Positions 46,518-55,072 of a stretch of DNA of 64,000 nt are shown here, piece by piece. Position 1 is the first letter of the stretch. Each line of letters opens with the position of its first letter. The DNA comes from Hyphomonas chukchiensis (GTDB taxonomy: Bacteria; Pseudomonadota; Alphaproteobacteria; Caulobacterales; Hyphomonadaceae): assembly GCF_000682695.1 (NCBI RefSeq), contig NZ_AWFG01000074.1, forward strand, positions 156,353 to 220,352, in the 5' to 3' direction. The notes under the pieces are model-generated. The model saw only the letters and a list, made by a program, of their open reading frames with translations, had not been told where the DNA came from and searched no databases. Made by a program: the position numbers and the translations under genes.

Positions 46518-48305
46518 TCAGAACTTGAAGGCGCCCGAGCGAAGGGAGTCATACCTGTCCTGCGTGAACGGAACATATTCCTTTCGCTCAGGATGATACA
46601 TCCAGATCGGGTCGGTCACTTCGTCAATATCAAACGCTTCCTTGACCAACTCTACCTTCCGATACTTGAACGTTCCCGTCGTCTCCGCATCCCGCTGAAC
46701 ACGGATGAAGAGTGGTATGGCATAGCTCGGCAGCTTCTGACTGAGCGCTGCATATATACCCTCGAAATCGACATCGCCATCCATCGTGATCGCCGCCATA
46801 CCCGCCTTGCCGTCATAGCCGGGCAGCGGAACGCCATAGACATTTGCGGTCGCAACGCCCGGAATCCCTGAGAGTGCCTCGCCAACTTCATTGGTAGAGA
46901 CATTCTCGCCCTTCCAGCGGAAGGTGTCGCCGATGCGGTCGACGAAATAGATGTAGCCGTCCTTGTCCTTGCGCATGAGGTCCCCGGTCCGAAACCACAT
47001 GTCACCCTTTTCGAAAACATCCCGCAGGATCTTCTTCTTCGTCGCCTGCTCGTCATTATAGCCTTCGAAGCGGTTGCGGATATCCTCGCCAATACGGCCC
47101 AAGGCCTCGCCGGCCTCGTCGACATCCGTCCGTATGCAAAAGCCCTCCGGTCCTCGAATTGGCTCCTCGGTCTCAATGTCGAATTTCACAAAGGCGATGT
47201 GCGCGAACTGCTTCTCCAGCCAACCGGGAATACGACCGACTGCGCCAATCTTGCCGTCAAAGTTGAGGAAGCTGACATTGCCCTCTGTGGAGCCGTAGAA
47301 CTCACACAGGTGGTTGATGTTGAACCGTTTCTGAAACTCGGTCCACACTTCGGCCCGCAGGCCATTGCCGAAACCGGTGCGGATCTTATGGGAGCGCTCT
47401 TTGGGGTGTGGCGGCTGGTTCAGCAAGTAGCGGCACAGCTCACCAATATAGACAATCGACGTGGCCCCTTCGTCCGTGGCGTCATCCCAGAAGGCACTGG
47501 CGGAAAATTTGCGCCGCAGGATGATACATGCCCCCGTCATCAGCGCCTGACCGACACCGCATAGGCCACCCGTGCCATGATAGAGCGGTAGCGTGAGATA
47601 GATCCGGTCGCGTTCGGTAATATGGCACGGCGAAATGAAAGTGCGCATCATGCCCTGTGTGCGGGCCTGTGTCAGTTTCGCCGCCTTGGGCAGGCCCGTG
47701 GTTCCGGACGTGTAGACATAAAGGCAGAGATTGCGCCCGCGAAGCGCACCGCGGTATTCGCGCGATGGACGCGTAGCCGACACGCCCTTGATCGCCGCTT
47801 CGAGGTCATTGCCCTCGGATCCGCCCAGTGACCAGACAGCGGGTGCCGAAGTGAACAGACCCACAGAAGCCTTGATGGCGCTGTCCTGATCCGTGCCGGT
47901 AATGATGCGTTTGGCATCAACAATATTGATGCAGTGCGCGAGGGCCTCGCCTTCCAGGTTTGAGTTGATGAGTGCTGTGACAACGCCGATCTTCGACATC
48001 CCATACCAGAATGCCACATAATCAGGTCGGTTCTCCATAAAGAGGGCGACGCAATCACCGGCCGTAAGCCCCTGCTCCAGCGCCCAATGGGCAAAGCGAT
48101 TGGCCCGCGCCTCGAACTCGTCATATGTGGTCAACGTGCCTTCGAACCGGAACGCAACATTGGTGCCGTGGCGGTCGACAACATCTTCGACATCATCTGC
48201 CACCAATCGTGCTGAATCGGGGCTGATATCCTTTGTCCACTTGGTCAGGCCCCGAATGGAGCGATAAAACTGCGCCTCACGGGCCAAGACGGATAGGAAG
48301 TTCAT
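46518..48305 (-). CDS. Fatty acyl-CoA synthetase, FATP-like
   Basis: 595 residues. ATG 48305 (MNFLSVLAREAQFYRSIRG) is chosen because GAGGATG lies 8 bases upstream; ATG 48317 overlaps that site. The adenylate-forming family motifs are YVYTSGTTGLPKAA, YLTLPLYHGTGGLCGVGQAL, FYGSTEGNVSFLN and FRTGDLMRKDKDGYIYFVDR. The overall wording matches the long/very-long-chain FATP/FadD6-like group. It activates fatty acids to acyl-CoA. It is convergent with the ATP-grasp gene (3-base gap) and divergent from tesB. Confidence 0.92.
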   Translation of the reverse strand: MNFLSVLAREAQFYRSIRGLTKWTKDISPDSARLVADDVEDVVDRHGTNVAFRFEGTLTTYDEFEARANRFAHWALEQGLTAGDCVALFMENRPDYVAFWYGMSKIGVVTALINSNLEGEALAHCINIVDAKRIITGTDQDSAIKASVGLFTSAPAVWSLGGSEGNDLEAAIKGVSATRPSREYRGALRGRNLCLYVYTSGTTGLPKAAKLTQARTQGMMRTFISPCHITERDRIYLTLPLYHGTGGLCGVGQALMTGACIILRRKFSASAFWDDATDEGATSIVYIGELCRYLLNQPPHPKERSHKIRTGFGNGLRAEVWTEFQKRFNINHLCEFYGSTEGNVSFLNFDGKIGAVGRIPGWLEKQFAHIAFVKFDIETEEPIRGPEGFCIRTDVDEAGEALGRIGEDIRNRFEGYNDEQATKKKILRDVFEKGDMWFRTGDLMRKDKDGYIYFVDRIGDTFRWKGENVSTNEVGEALSGIPGVATANVYGVPLPGYDGKAGMAAITMDGDVDFEGIYAALSQKLPSYAIPLFIRVQRDAETTGTFKYRKVELVKEAFDIDEVTDPIWMYHPERKEYVPFTQDRYDSLRSGAFKF

Positions 48306-48485
48306 GAAAAGAGTCATCCTCGCTGTGGGTCAGGTGCTTTATAGCCCATGGATAGTACCGTCTGACAAGCAGAGCGCGGGATAGCTAGCTTGTCAAAGGG
48401 GCACACGCTTGCATACAGGCCATGACGGGTTTGCACGCCTGAATGTCTCTGATACTTGCAGCCGATGCGAAGCGGAGGGTGCGCG

Positions 48486-49358
48486 ATGTCTGATCCTGTT
48501 GGAGACCTTTTGGTGCTGCTCGATATCGAGCAGCTGGAGCTTGACCTGTTTCGGGGCCAAAGCCCTGATGAACGCGCAAACCAGCGTGTTTTCGGGGGAC
48601 AGGTCATCGCACAGGCGCTTGTGGCAGCGCAGCGCACCGTATCTGAAGACCGCATTTGCCATTCATTGCATGCCTATTTCATAAGGCCGGGTGATCCCAA
48701 AGTACCGATCATCTATCAGGTCGACCACGCACGCGACGGGGGCAGTTTCACCACCCGTCGGGTTGTCGCCATCCAGCACGGCAAGCAGATATTCAACCTC
48801 GCCGCCAGCTTCCAGGTCCCTGAAGAAAGCTGGGAACACCAGCATAACATGCCTGAAGCGCCCGATCCGGAAACGCTGAAAGGCCTTCGGGAGCGCCGCC
48901 TCGATATCGCGGACCAGGTACCAGAGAGCATCCGCCACGAGTTCACGCGCGAACGTGACATTGAAATGCGTGATGTGTCGCCACTAGACCTGTTCAATCC
49001 CGCACCGGCCAGCGACTCGCACCAGGTCTGGATGCGCGTTGCGCGCGATGCGGGTGATAATCAGGCGCTGAACCAGTGCCTTTTGGCCTATGCGTCCGAC
49101 ATGAGCCTTCTCGGTACGGGGAACCGGCCGCACGGACTGACATGGTTCGATCCGAAACTCATGTCAGCCAGCCTCGATCACGCAATCTGGTTCCACGCGC
49201 CCGTGAAGTTCTCTGACTGGCATCTTTATGTGATGGATAGCCCGTTTGCCGGTGGTGGACGTAGTTTCAACCGTGGCAGCATCTACAATCGCGATGGCAA
49301 GCTGGTCGCCAGCGTGGCCCAGGAAGGCCTGATGCGCCAGAAGAAGCGCAAGAACTGA
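48486..49358 (+). CDS. tesB: Acyl-CoA thioesterase II
   Basis: 290 residues of double-hotdog TesB. ATG 48486 follows CGGAGGG. Motifs: RVFGGQVIAQALVAAQRT, LHAYFIRPGDPKVPIIYQVD, DGGSFTTRRVVAIQHGK, DHAIWFHAPVKFSDWHLY and VASVAQEGLMR, with the likely catalytic Asp, Thr/Ser and Gln. It hydrolyses medium- and long-chain acyl-CoA. It is divergent from the acyl-CoA synthetase, so the pair may share control of free fatty acid and acyl-CoA levels. Confidence 0.95.
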   Translation: MSDPVGDLLVLLDIEQLELDLFRGQSPDERANQRVFGGQVIAQALVAAQRTVSEDRICHSLHAYFIRPGDPKVPIIYQVDHARDGGSFTTRRVVAIQHGKQIFNLAASFQVPEESWEHQHNMPEAPDPETLKGLRERRLDIADQVPESIRHEFTRERDIEMRDVSPLDLFNPAPASDSHQVWMRVARDAGDNQALNQCLLAYASDMSLLGTGNRPHGLTWFDPKLMSASLDHAIWFHAPVKFSDWHLYVMDSPFAGGGRSFNRGSIYNRDGKLVASVAQEGLMRQKKRKN

Positions 49359-49486
49359 GGATTTTTAAAAGCCCGCCTGACAAGAAAGCGCTGATTCATA
49401 AGAAATTTCGTTATCATACAAAAACTGTTGGGAATTACAGCTGAAAAGGGCTTGCGCCCGCGCCTGCTCCCATTATTACGGGACTC

Positions 49487-49563
<77 letters not shown>

Positions 49564-49778
49564 TTTTCTCAGCGGGCAAAACGCCCGTACTTGTTGAGAT
49601 TTTCCTTTAAATACCAGCCTCTCCACGCGAAACTCCCACCTTGTCGCTTTGCGGCCAAATCGGACAAAGCCGGACAAATTCCGACCTCCCGAGGTGGCTT
49701 ATTGGTGGCTCAGAGGTGGCTTGGGTGGCACAGGGCTTGAAAGCCACCGTCTTCAGACTCGAAAGAGAGCAAGAAGAC
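49564..49778. repeat. Leader region of the integrase with phased direct repeats
   Basis: A hairpin (CGGGC at 49573-49577 with GCCCG at 49583-49587) may end the tRNA transcript. Two copies of CGGACAAA lie at 49661 and 49671 (10-base period). Four copies of GGTGGC(TT) start at 49693, 49704, 49715 and 49724, about 9-11 bases apart, i.e. about one helical turn. Such phased repeats suit arm-type binding by the integrase or an excisionase, or an operator. An open frame crosses this stretch but has no protein character. Confidence 0.6.
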
Positions 49779-51098
49779 ATGGCCAATAACAGGCTCAAAC
49801 TTACCCAAACCAATGTTCAGCGCCTTATCAGGGACCACGACGGGGCGAAGAAGGTACGCCATTGGGACACTGAGGTCCCGAAACTGTTTTTGGCCATCAC
49901 GCCGAAGGGGAGCGCAGCCTACAAGCTCCGAATCGTGAAACCCGACGGCAGCAAGACAGACGCGAAACTGATCGCAGCAAACGACGGCTCTCCCGAAATT
50001 GCCCGCGCCATGGCCATGAAAGAATTGGGCCGGATGGCGCTGGGAGAAGCAGACCTGGTCACCCGCAAGCGAATTACAAAGGTTGCGGCGCAAGAGGAGA
50101 AAGCATCGACATTTGCCGCTCTGACTTCCCTCTTCATGGCAACATCGGAGAAATCCCCGCCCAGCATCAAGCAACGCACCTACGATGAACGGGAAAGGCT
50201 ATTGAGAGTCCATATCCTGCCTTCGCTTGGGGAAACACAATTCCGGCAGATTACCAGGGCTCAGGTCCGAGGATTGGTGAGGTCGATCCAGGCCGAAGCC
50301 GCCAAACACCCTCGCGCGAAGGAAAGCAGCAATCCCGGCGCAAAACTCGCCAATGAATGCCAGGGCGTTATCCGTGCGGTATTCAACTGGGCCATTGAAG
50401 AAGAACTGACAGATGTGAACCCAGCCACCTTCCGGAAACTGTTCAAGGACACACCCGACAAACGCTCACAGATGCCAGACGGGGCGCTGAAGCTCATGTG
50501 GGACGCATTGAACGAAGAGCTGCGACGCAGCGAAGGACGCCACGGCTGGGGGGCCGCACTGGCCATCATGCTGCATGCCCTCACCTTGCAAAGGCCCGCC
50601 GAGATCGTTGCTGCCAGGCGAGACCAGTTCGACTGGACGCCCGGTAAAGAGATGTGGCGCATTCCCGCCGGGCAGACAAAAACAAACGAAGTCTACGACG
50701 TACCTCTGTCACCTCAGGCCGCCTCTCTGTTCCGCGAGGCGCTTTCAAAGCACAATCTGCCTTGGGTGTTCCCGAACAAGGCAGGCGATAACCACATTCG
50801 CCACGATGGACCGAAGCAGCGTTGGATGAGAATCCGCAATAAGCTGGTGGCGGAGGCCAAGAAAGCTGATGAGCCCTGCCCACTCGCCGGCGTTCAACTC
50901 TACGACTGCCGGCGCCTCGGTCGGACACTTTTGGTACGAGAGCTCGGTGTATCACCGGCGATCGCCGAGGCGTGTATCAATCACGCGCCCGACCGATCAA
51001 TGCGCACGCGCTATGATGTGGGAGAGAGTAGAGGCGATGTCCGCCAGGCGATGGAGTTGTGGGCCAAGGAAGTGGAACGGCTTGTCGACAATTTTTAA
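49779..51098 (+). CDS. Tyrosine-type integrase
   Basis: 439 residues; ATG 49779 (MANNRLKLTQTNVQRLIRD). It has the usual N-terminal arm domain of P4-like island integrases, a SAM-like core-binding domain (about 110-210) and a catalytic domain. Catalytic Arg I is in TLQRPAEIVAARRDQ; Lys in QTKTNEVYDVPLS; Arg II in YDCRRLGRTLL, where the usual His of HxxR is Tyr; the late His in CINHAPDRS; and the nucleophile Tyr in RTRYDVG. Placement beside tRNA-Pro indicates an integrative element extending rightward. Tyr for His occurs in some active integrases, so the enzyme may still work. Confidence 0.92.
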   Translation: MANNRLKLTQTNVQRLIRDHDGAKKVRHWDTEVPKLFLAITPKGSAAYKLRIVKPDGSKTDAKLIAANDGSPEIARAMAMKELGRMALGEADLVTRKRITKVAAQEEKASTFAALTSLFMATSEKSPPSIKQRTYDERERLLRVHILPSLGETQFRQITRAQVRGLVRSIQAEAAKHPRAKESSNPGAKLANECQGVIRAVFNWAIEEELTDVNPATFRKLFKDTPDKRSQMPDGALKLMWDALNEELRRSEGRHGWGAALAIMLHALTLQRPAEIVAARRDQFDWTPGKEMWRIPAGQTKTNEVYDVPLSPQAASLFREALSKHNLPWVFPNKAGDNHIRHDGPKQRWMRIRNKLVAEAKKADEPCPLAGVQLYDCRRLGRTLLVRELGVSPAIAEACINHAPDRSMRTRYDVGESRGDVRQAMELWAKEVERLVDNF

Positions 51099-51344
51099 CA
51101 GGATGGGACTATCGGTCATTTTGAGAATGACCTTAAGGCAAGTTAAAAGCACTAATCACAAAGAGAAGCGAAACCGACTGCGCTGTCAGTTTCGCACGCG
51201 CAAGCTTCGCATTTTTGGAAAAATACATACCAATATCGTAATGCCAGCTCGACGAGCTTTGGGTGACTGAAACCTTCTAACTTCTTACTTGGTGTGACGA
51301 GCATCCTGTCTATGAACTAACCAATTCGCCAATATCCCACACAG

Positions 51345-52106
51345 CTATTCGGGTTCAAGGAGTGCTCGTCTGATTGCCGCTTTGCGTTGGTTTGTGAGCC
51401 CAGCGCACGATTCCAGAAAACCATCGGCGCCGTCATATTTGCGATCCATCCAGCTGAAACTTTGTTTGAGAAAATCTCGCCGAACGCCTGAAAGGAGACT
51501 CAGGCTTTCGGGGTGCAGTGGCTCACCCACAATAGCTGCTAAAGTCTCTGTGCTGCGAGTAATACTGGCTTGCGTGAGTCTGTTCTGCGTCTCGAGATAA
51601 TCCTTCATTATACCATCCATCGACGATCCCAATGCATGGAGAAGCAGGGCGACCGCAACCCCGGTACGATCCTTTCCCGCTGCGCAATGTATCAGAATGG
51701 GCGGCGAGCCAGCCTCTATTCTTTCGAACACGATCTGCAATGCAGGAGCGACAGCCATCGGGATTGAACGATAGATACTGTGAAGGAGGTCTCGCACTGT
51801 TTGGGGTGAACTGTCGGACGCAAGTTTCTCCCAGAACGATCCCTTGGCGCGAACATCTGTACCGACATTCAATTGAAACAGTTCGGCGCCGTTCTCCCGA
51901 AAATGCTCATTCTCGTCGTCCGCCGCTTCACTTGAACTGCGCAGGTCCATCACGACGCCTATTCGGCATTCACGAAGGTAGGCGATATCGGCCTCTGTCG
52001 GCCTCAACACGGCATCAGAGCGAAACACCAATCCCGGCCTTACCCGCCGGCCTCTATCGCCGATCAGTCCTCCCAGATCACGGAAATTTGGCGCACATTC
52101 AAGCAC
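51345..52106 (-). CDS. Tyrosine-protein phosphatase, DSP/PTP-like
   Basis: 253 residues. It opens APNFRDLGGLIGDRGRRVRP and LVFRSDAVLRPTEADI, as in the Y_phosphatase3 family, and has the P-loop HCAAGKDRTGV with nucleophile Cys141. MDLRSSSEAAD supplies a probable general-acid area. Substrates of such bacterial enzymes include phosphotyrosine and phosphoinositides. It is alone on the - strand in the early island, with no neighbour pointing to a role. The start at 52106 is the track-length Met; ribosome-binding sequence upstream is poor. Confidence 0.85.
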   Translation of the reverse strand: MLECAPNFRDLGGLIGDRGRRVRPGLVFRSDAVLRPTEADIAYLRECRIGVVMDLRSSSEAADDENEHFRENGAELFQLNVGTDVRAKGSFWEKLASDSSPQTVRDLLHSIYRSIPMAVAPALQIVFERIEAGSPPILIHCAAGKDRTGVAVALLLHALGSSMDGIMKDYLETQNRLTQASITRSTETLAAIVGEPLHPESLSLLSGVRRDFLKQSFSWMDRKYDGADGFLESCAGLTNQRKAAIRRALLEPE

Positions 52107-52692
52107 GTTGGTATCTCATTGCAGACGAGCGCAGTTCCCGTTCTATAGCAGCGTTGCGCATCGTAACTCGAAGATAGCGAGCAGTTTCAGCCCCCTTATT
52201 GAGGGCATCCCGTTTTGACCGCATGACTAGTCCTCGCTCTATTTTCAGACTGCGCCTCATGGTCCAAAGACGCCTGTAGCTTATGAGCGACACGTCAACG
52301 CATTGCACTTCAAGCTTCAAGAACTTTCTCCGATGAAAGTTAAAACGTATCGCCAATTGTTGTAATGGCACCAGCGTTCAAACCTCAATCCGTCCCGATA
52401 CGAATTGGTCAAATAAAAAAGGCCAACGGAACCATTCGGCTGGTGCCAAAAGGCGCCGTTGGCGAGGGAACCGAAGCGCGGTATAGGAGGAAACATTGCG
52501 CTCGGAGCGGGCTCCGACCGACTGCCTGCCTAACGCCAGCCTCCTCATGAGAGGGGGGACGCGAGAATGCCAGTACGACCAGAGCTGACTTTGACCTTAA
52601 TCTGTCCCGAGGCGCCTGCCAATAAAAAAGTACAACCGTTTTATTTTTGCATTCACCGGAGGGAAGCATCGGCGTATTACCATATGCGGGGA
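52107..52692. other. 586-base region without a supported gene
   Basis: Short frames here (for example 52099-52371 on - and 52365-52550 on +) have no recognisable features. The region holds a leftward terminator at 52411-52464 and, at 52626-52641, AAAAGTACAACCGTTT, which differs by one base from a copy at 56445-56460 beside the MFS gene. It may be decayed DNA or contain a small RNA; neither is shown. Confidence 0.4.
52411..52464 (-). terminator. Leftward rho-independent terminator
   Basis: The A-tract at 52415-52420 becomes a U-run on the - strand after a stem of GCCAACGG (52422-52429) and CCGTTGGC (52457-52464), with inner ACC/GGT pairs. It would end transcripts from the dioxygenase-SDR-ferredoxin operon, whose last stop is at 52693. 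Confidence 0.7.
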
Positions 52693-53013
52693 TCAGCTTT
52701 GCGGCGCTGGTGTCGAGACCTTGAGTCCGTCACATTGCTCGGTGACAGTTACTTGGCAGGAAAGTCGGGAATTCGGCCTGACGTCTTCCGCGAAACTCAA
52801 CATGTCAAGCTCGGCTCCCTCGGCCTCTCCGAGGAGCGGCATGAAGTCGTGGTGGATATAGACGTGACATGTCGCACAGGCACATGCACCGCCACACTCA
52901 GCCTCCAGTTCGGGAATATCGTTCTTGACCGCCGCCTCCATCAGCGTTTCCCCGTTCCTGGCATCCACCTCTCGTGTCACACCGGTGTGATCCGTAAAAG
53001 TTATCTTCGGCAT
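52693..53013 (-). CDS. 2Fe-2S ferredoxin, adrenodoxin/putidaredoxin type
   Basis: 106 residues. Cluster cysteines are Cys40, Cys46, Cys49 and Cys86 (spacing C-x5-C-x2-C, then SRLSCQ), as in vertebrate-type ferredoxins that serve P450s and Rieske oxygenases. It is the last gene after the extradiol dioxygenase and SDR. No ferredoxin reductase or oxygenase is seen in the window, so its electron partner is elsewhere; ring hydroxylation or reactivation of the dioxygenase iron are both possible. Confidence 0.93.
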   Translation of the reverse strand: MPKITFTDHTGVTREVDARNGETLMEAAVKNDIPELEAECGGACACATCHVYIHHDFMPLLGEAEGAELDMLSFAEDVRPNSRLSCQVTVTEQCDGLKVSTPAPQS

Positions 53014-53122
53014 GACCGCGCATGTCTCCCTGATTTGTTTGATTGTGTGGATTGTGGATTGATGTTCGTGACTGGGGGAGAGGTCGCCGGCTCAACCGCC
53101 CCTGGTTCTGCCCCGCATAGTA

Positions 53123-53866
53123 TTACTGCATGGTGCTTCCACCGTTCACACTGATGACCTGACCTGTAACAAATCGGGCTTCATCCAGACACAGATAGGA
53201 AACCATGGATGCTACTTCGTCCGGATCGGCGGAACGACCCTTTGGGATCACGGCCTCCATCTCTGCAACGATCGGAAGTCCGGCTTTCTTTGCAGCGATC
53301 ACCTGTGGAGTAAGCACCATGCACGGTGCCACGACATTTACAGTGATGTCGTAGCGCGCATATTCACGCGCAAGGCCAGAGGCAATCGCATGAACGCCGC
53401 CTTTTGCAGCATTGTAGATTGCATGCATGAAAAGGCCGTTCCGGACAGAGTCAGCGCCGATATTCACAATTCTTCCATAGTCATTTTCGACCATTGACGG
53501 GAGGGCGGCCCGAGTAGTCCAGATCGTCGTCCATAGATTCCTGTCGATCGTTTGACGGATCGTGGTGGCGGTATGGTCCGGCGTCCACTCAATTACCCCG
53601 CCCCCGGCATTGTTCACCAGGATATCAACCTGGCCGAATCGCTTGATCGCGGACTGGACGAAATCATTGGCAACCGCTTCGTCGCTGAGATCGCCAACGC
53701 TCAGCAGCGCGTCTGGAGAAATGGCCGCGCCTACAGCTTCCAGCGCTTCGGAATTAATGTCCGCCAAAGCCAGGTTTGCACCGCCTGCAGCCAGGCGCCT
53801 GGCAACGGCCTGACCTATGGGACTGGCGCCGCCGGTGACAAGCGCCGTCTTGCCATCAAACCTCAT
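53123..53866 (-). CDS. Short-chain dehydrogenase/reductase
   Basis: 247 residues from ATG 53866, overlapping the dioxygenase stop by 4 bases. NAD(P) motif TGGASPIG (11-18), NNAGGG (85-90), catalytic Ser140, Tyr151 and Lys155 in YNAAK, and the ending FVTGQVISVNGGSTMQ. The Asp in LADINSE after strand 2 suggests NAD preference. Homologues oxidise cis-dihydrodiols or hydroxyacyl compounds. Next to an extradiol dioxygenase, making a catechol from a dihydrodiol is a natural role (inference). Confidence 0.9.
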   Translation of the reverse strand: MRFDGKTALVTGGASPIGQAVARRLAAGGANLALADINSEALEAVGAAISPDALLSVGDLSDEAVANDFVQSAIKRFGQVDILVNNAGGGVIEWTPDHTATTIRQTIDRNLWTTIWTTRAALPSMVENDYGRIVNIGADSVRNGLFMHAIYNAAKGGVHAIASGLAREYARYDITVNVVAPCMVLTPQVIAAKKAGLPIVAEMEAVIPKGRSADPDEVASMVSYLCLDEARFVTGQVISVNGGSTMQ

Positions 53867-54783
53867 GACTCCGCGCGCTCGCCAAGTGGCTCTAGCACAC
53901 CTACTTTTCCCATCCGCGGGTCCGGAACGCCTTCCCAATAATCAATCGATTCCAAGGACGCCGGCATCTCACGAGGCATACGCGGATCTGTCTCCGGGAA
54001 CTCTTCCATTCCGTAGCTGTACTCAATGGTCATTCCGTCCGGATCGAGGAAGTAGAGAAAAACCGATTCAGATGGCGGGTGTTTTCCTATTCCGTACACG
54101 ATGGGCACATCCGCCTTCTTCATTCTGTTGTTCGCCTTGCCGATATCACCCATTTCCGTGACCATGAAATTCACGTGATTGAGTCCGGGCTTGCCTGCCG
54201 ATCCGACGCCGAGGGAATGATGGAATGGGTTGGGGAAACACCGCATGAATGTGACCATGCCATGGATCCTGTCGGAGACCCTGAAATTCATCTCATCCAT
54301 CAAAAAGCTTTCAGTCGCAGACCTGTCCGCGCTGCTCAGCACGATGTGTCCCAGACGCGCGATCTTGGTGTGCGTCGGTTGAAAAGCATCGGGCGCAGCT
54401 TCCATCTCATGATAAAATTCGAATGTCGCCCCCGTCGTCGGCTCGGTCATCCGGAAGGCCCGGCCGATCCCCAGCTCGCTACTTTCAGAAGCGGCGACCG
54501 GGTGACAGGCGATTCCGATTGACGTTAAATGCGCCTCTATCGCATCAAGCGCTGCTTCACTTTCCATCTGCCAGCCGACTCTTTTCACGCCAGGCGTGTC
54601 GCTCTTGTACAGAACAACGTCGTGGTGGCGATCGCTGCATCGGAGAAATGCCATGTCGGATTGAGGCCGTTGGTCCATCTTCAGGCCCACAAGTGTTTCA
54701 TAAAAGTTCACGCTAGCGTCGAGATCGGAAACATTCAGCCCAACATATCCTAGCCTGCGATAGCGGATGGCATCGATCGTCAT
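53863..54783 (-). CDS. Type I extradiol ring-cleavage dioxygenase
   Basis: 306 residues; ATG 54783 (MTIDAIRYRRLGYVGLNVSD) follows GGAGAG; ATG 54795 is an alternative. It has two VOC modules. Fe(II) ligands are all present in the C-terminal module: His146 (RLGHIVLSS), His203 (GLNHVNFMV) and Glu254 (TIEYSYG), and the acid/base His is at 188/189 (NPFHHSLGVG). The spacing matches BphC-like 2,3-dihydroxybiphenyl dioxygenases and steroid/bicyclic enzymes. It therefore should cleave a catechol next to the hydroxyls. Substrate not readable; size favours a bicyclic or larger compound. Confidence 0.9.
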   Translation of the reverse strand: MTIDAIRYRRLGYVGLNVSDLDASVNFYETLVGLKMDQRPQSDMAFLRCSDRHHDVVLYKSDTPGVKRVGWQMESEAALDAIEAHLTSIGIACHPVAASESSELGIGRAFRMTEPTTGATFEFYHEMEAAPDAFQPTHTKIARLGHIVLSSADRSATESFLMDEMNFRVSDRIHGMVTFMRCFPNPFHHSLGVGSAGKPGLNHVNFMVTEMGDIGKANNRMKKADVPIVYGIGKHPPSESVFLYFLDPDGMTIEYSYGMEEFPETDPRMPREMPASLESIDYWEGVPDPRMGKVGVLEPLGERAES

Positions 54784-55072
54784 ATGTCTCTCCATGTTGA
54801 AGGCTCTCGCCGAAATGGCTCACACTCGCCAGTACTCGGCCACGCCATTCAATAAGCAATTAAAGCAATTGTCTAAATCGATGTCCAGCGCCAAAAATGG
54901 AGGGAGGCTGCTTCATGCATCAGCACATCGATCAACGGGCAGGCTGGCAGCAAGCAGAGCTGACCATTCCAGAAATTACAATTTCTTGTGCGCGCAGCCG
55001 CGAAACTTCCGCCGCCCAGGGCCTTTGGATTGACCTCGGCCTGACCACAAACCTCCAGTCCTCTGGGTGCTA
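54784..55072. promoter_or_regulatory. Upstream region of the dioxygenase operon with AGCAATT repeats
   Basis: No gene is supported here. At 54855-54861 and 54864-54870 there are tandem AGCAATT copies; the second sits in AAGCAATTGTC (54863-54873), an 11-mer found again at 56534-56544 in the MFS/TetR divergent promoter. The copies are about 70-90 bases upstream of the dioxygenase ATG, a suitable operator place for the TetR protein. Confidence 0.5.

Noticed and set aside
52099..52371. 90-codon open frame on - upstream of the phosphatase
   Set aside because: Basic composition without motif or ribosome-binding site; it only touches the phosphatase start.
52365..52550. 61-codon open frame on +
   Set aside because: It runs through a terminator hairpin and has no ribosome-binding site or family features.
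52567..53154. 195-codon open frame on + over the ferredoxin
   Set aside because: Opposite to a ferredoxin with all four cluster cysteines; it is a shadow.
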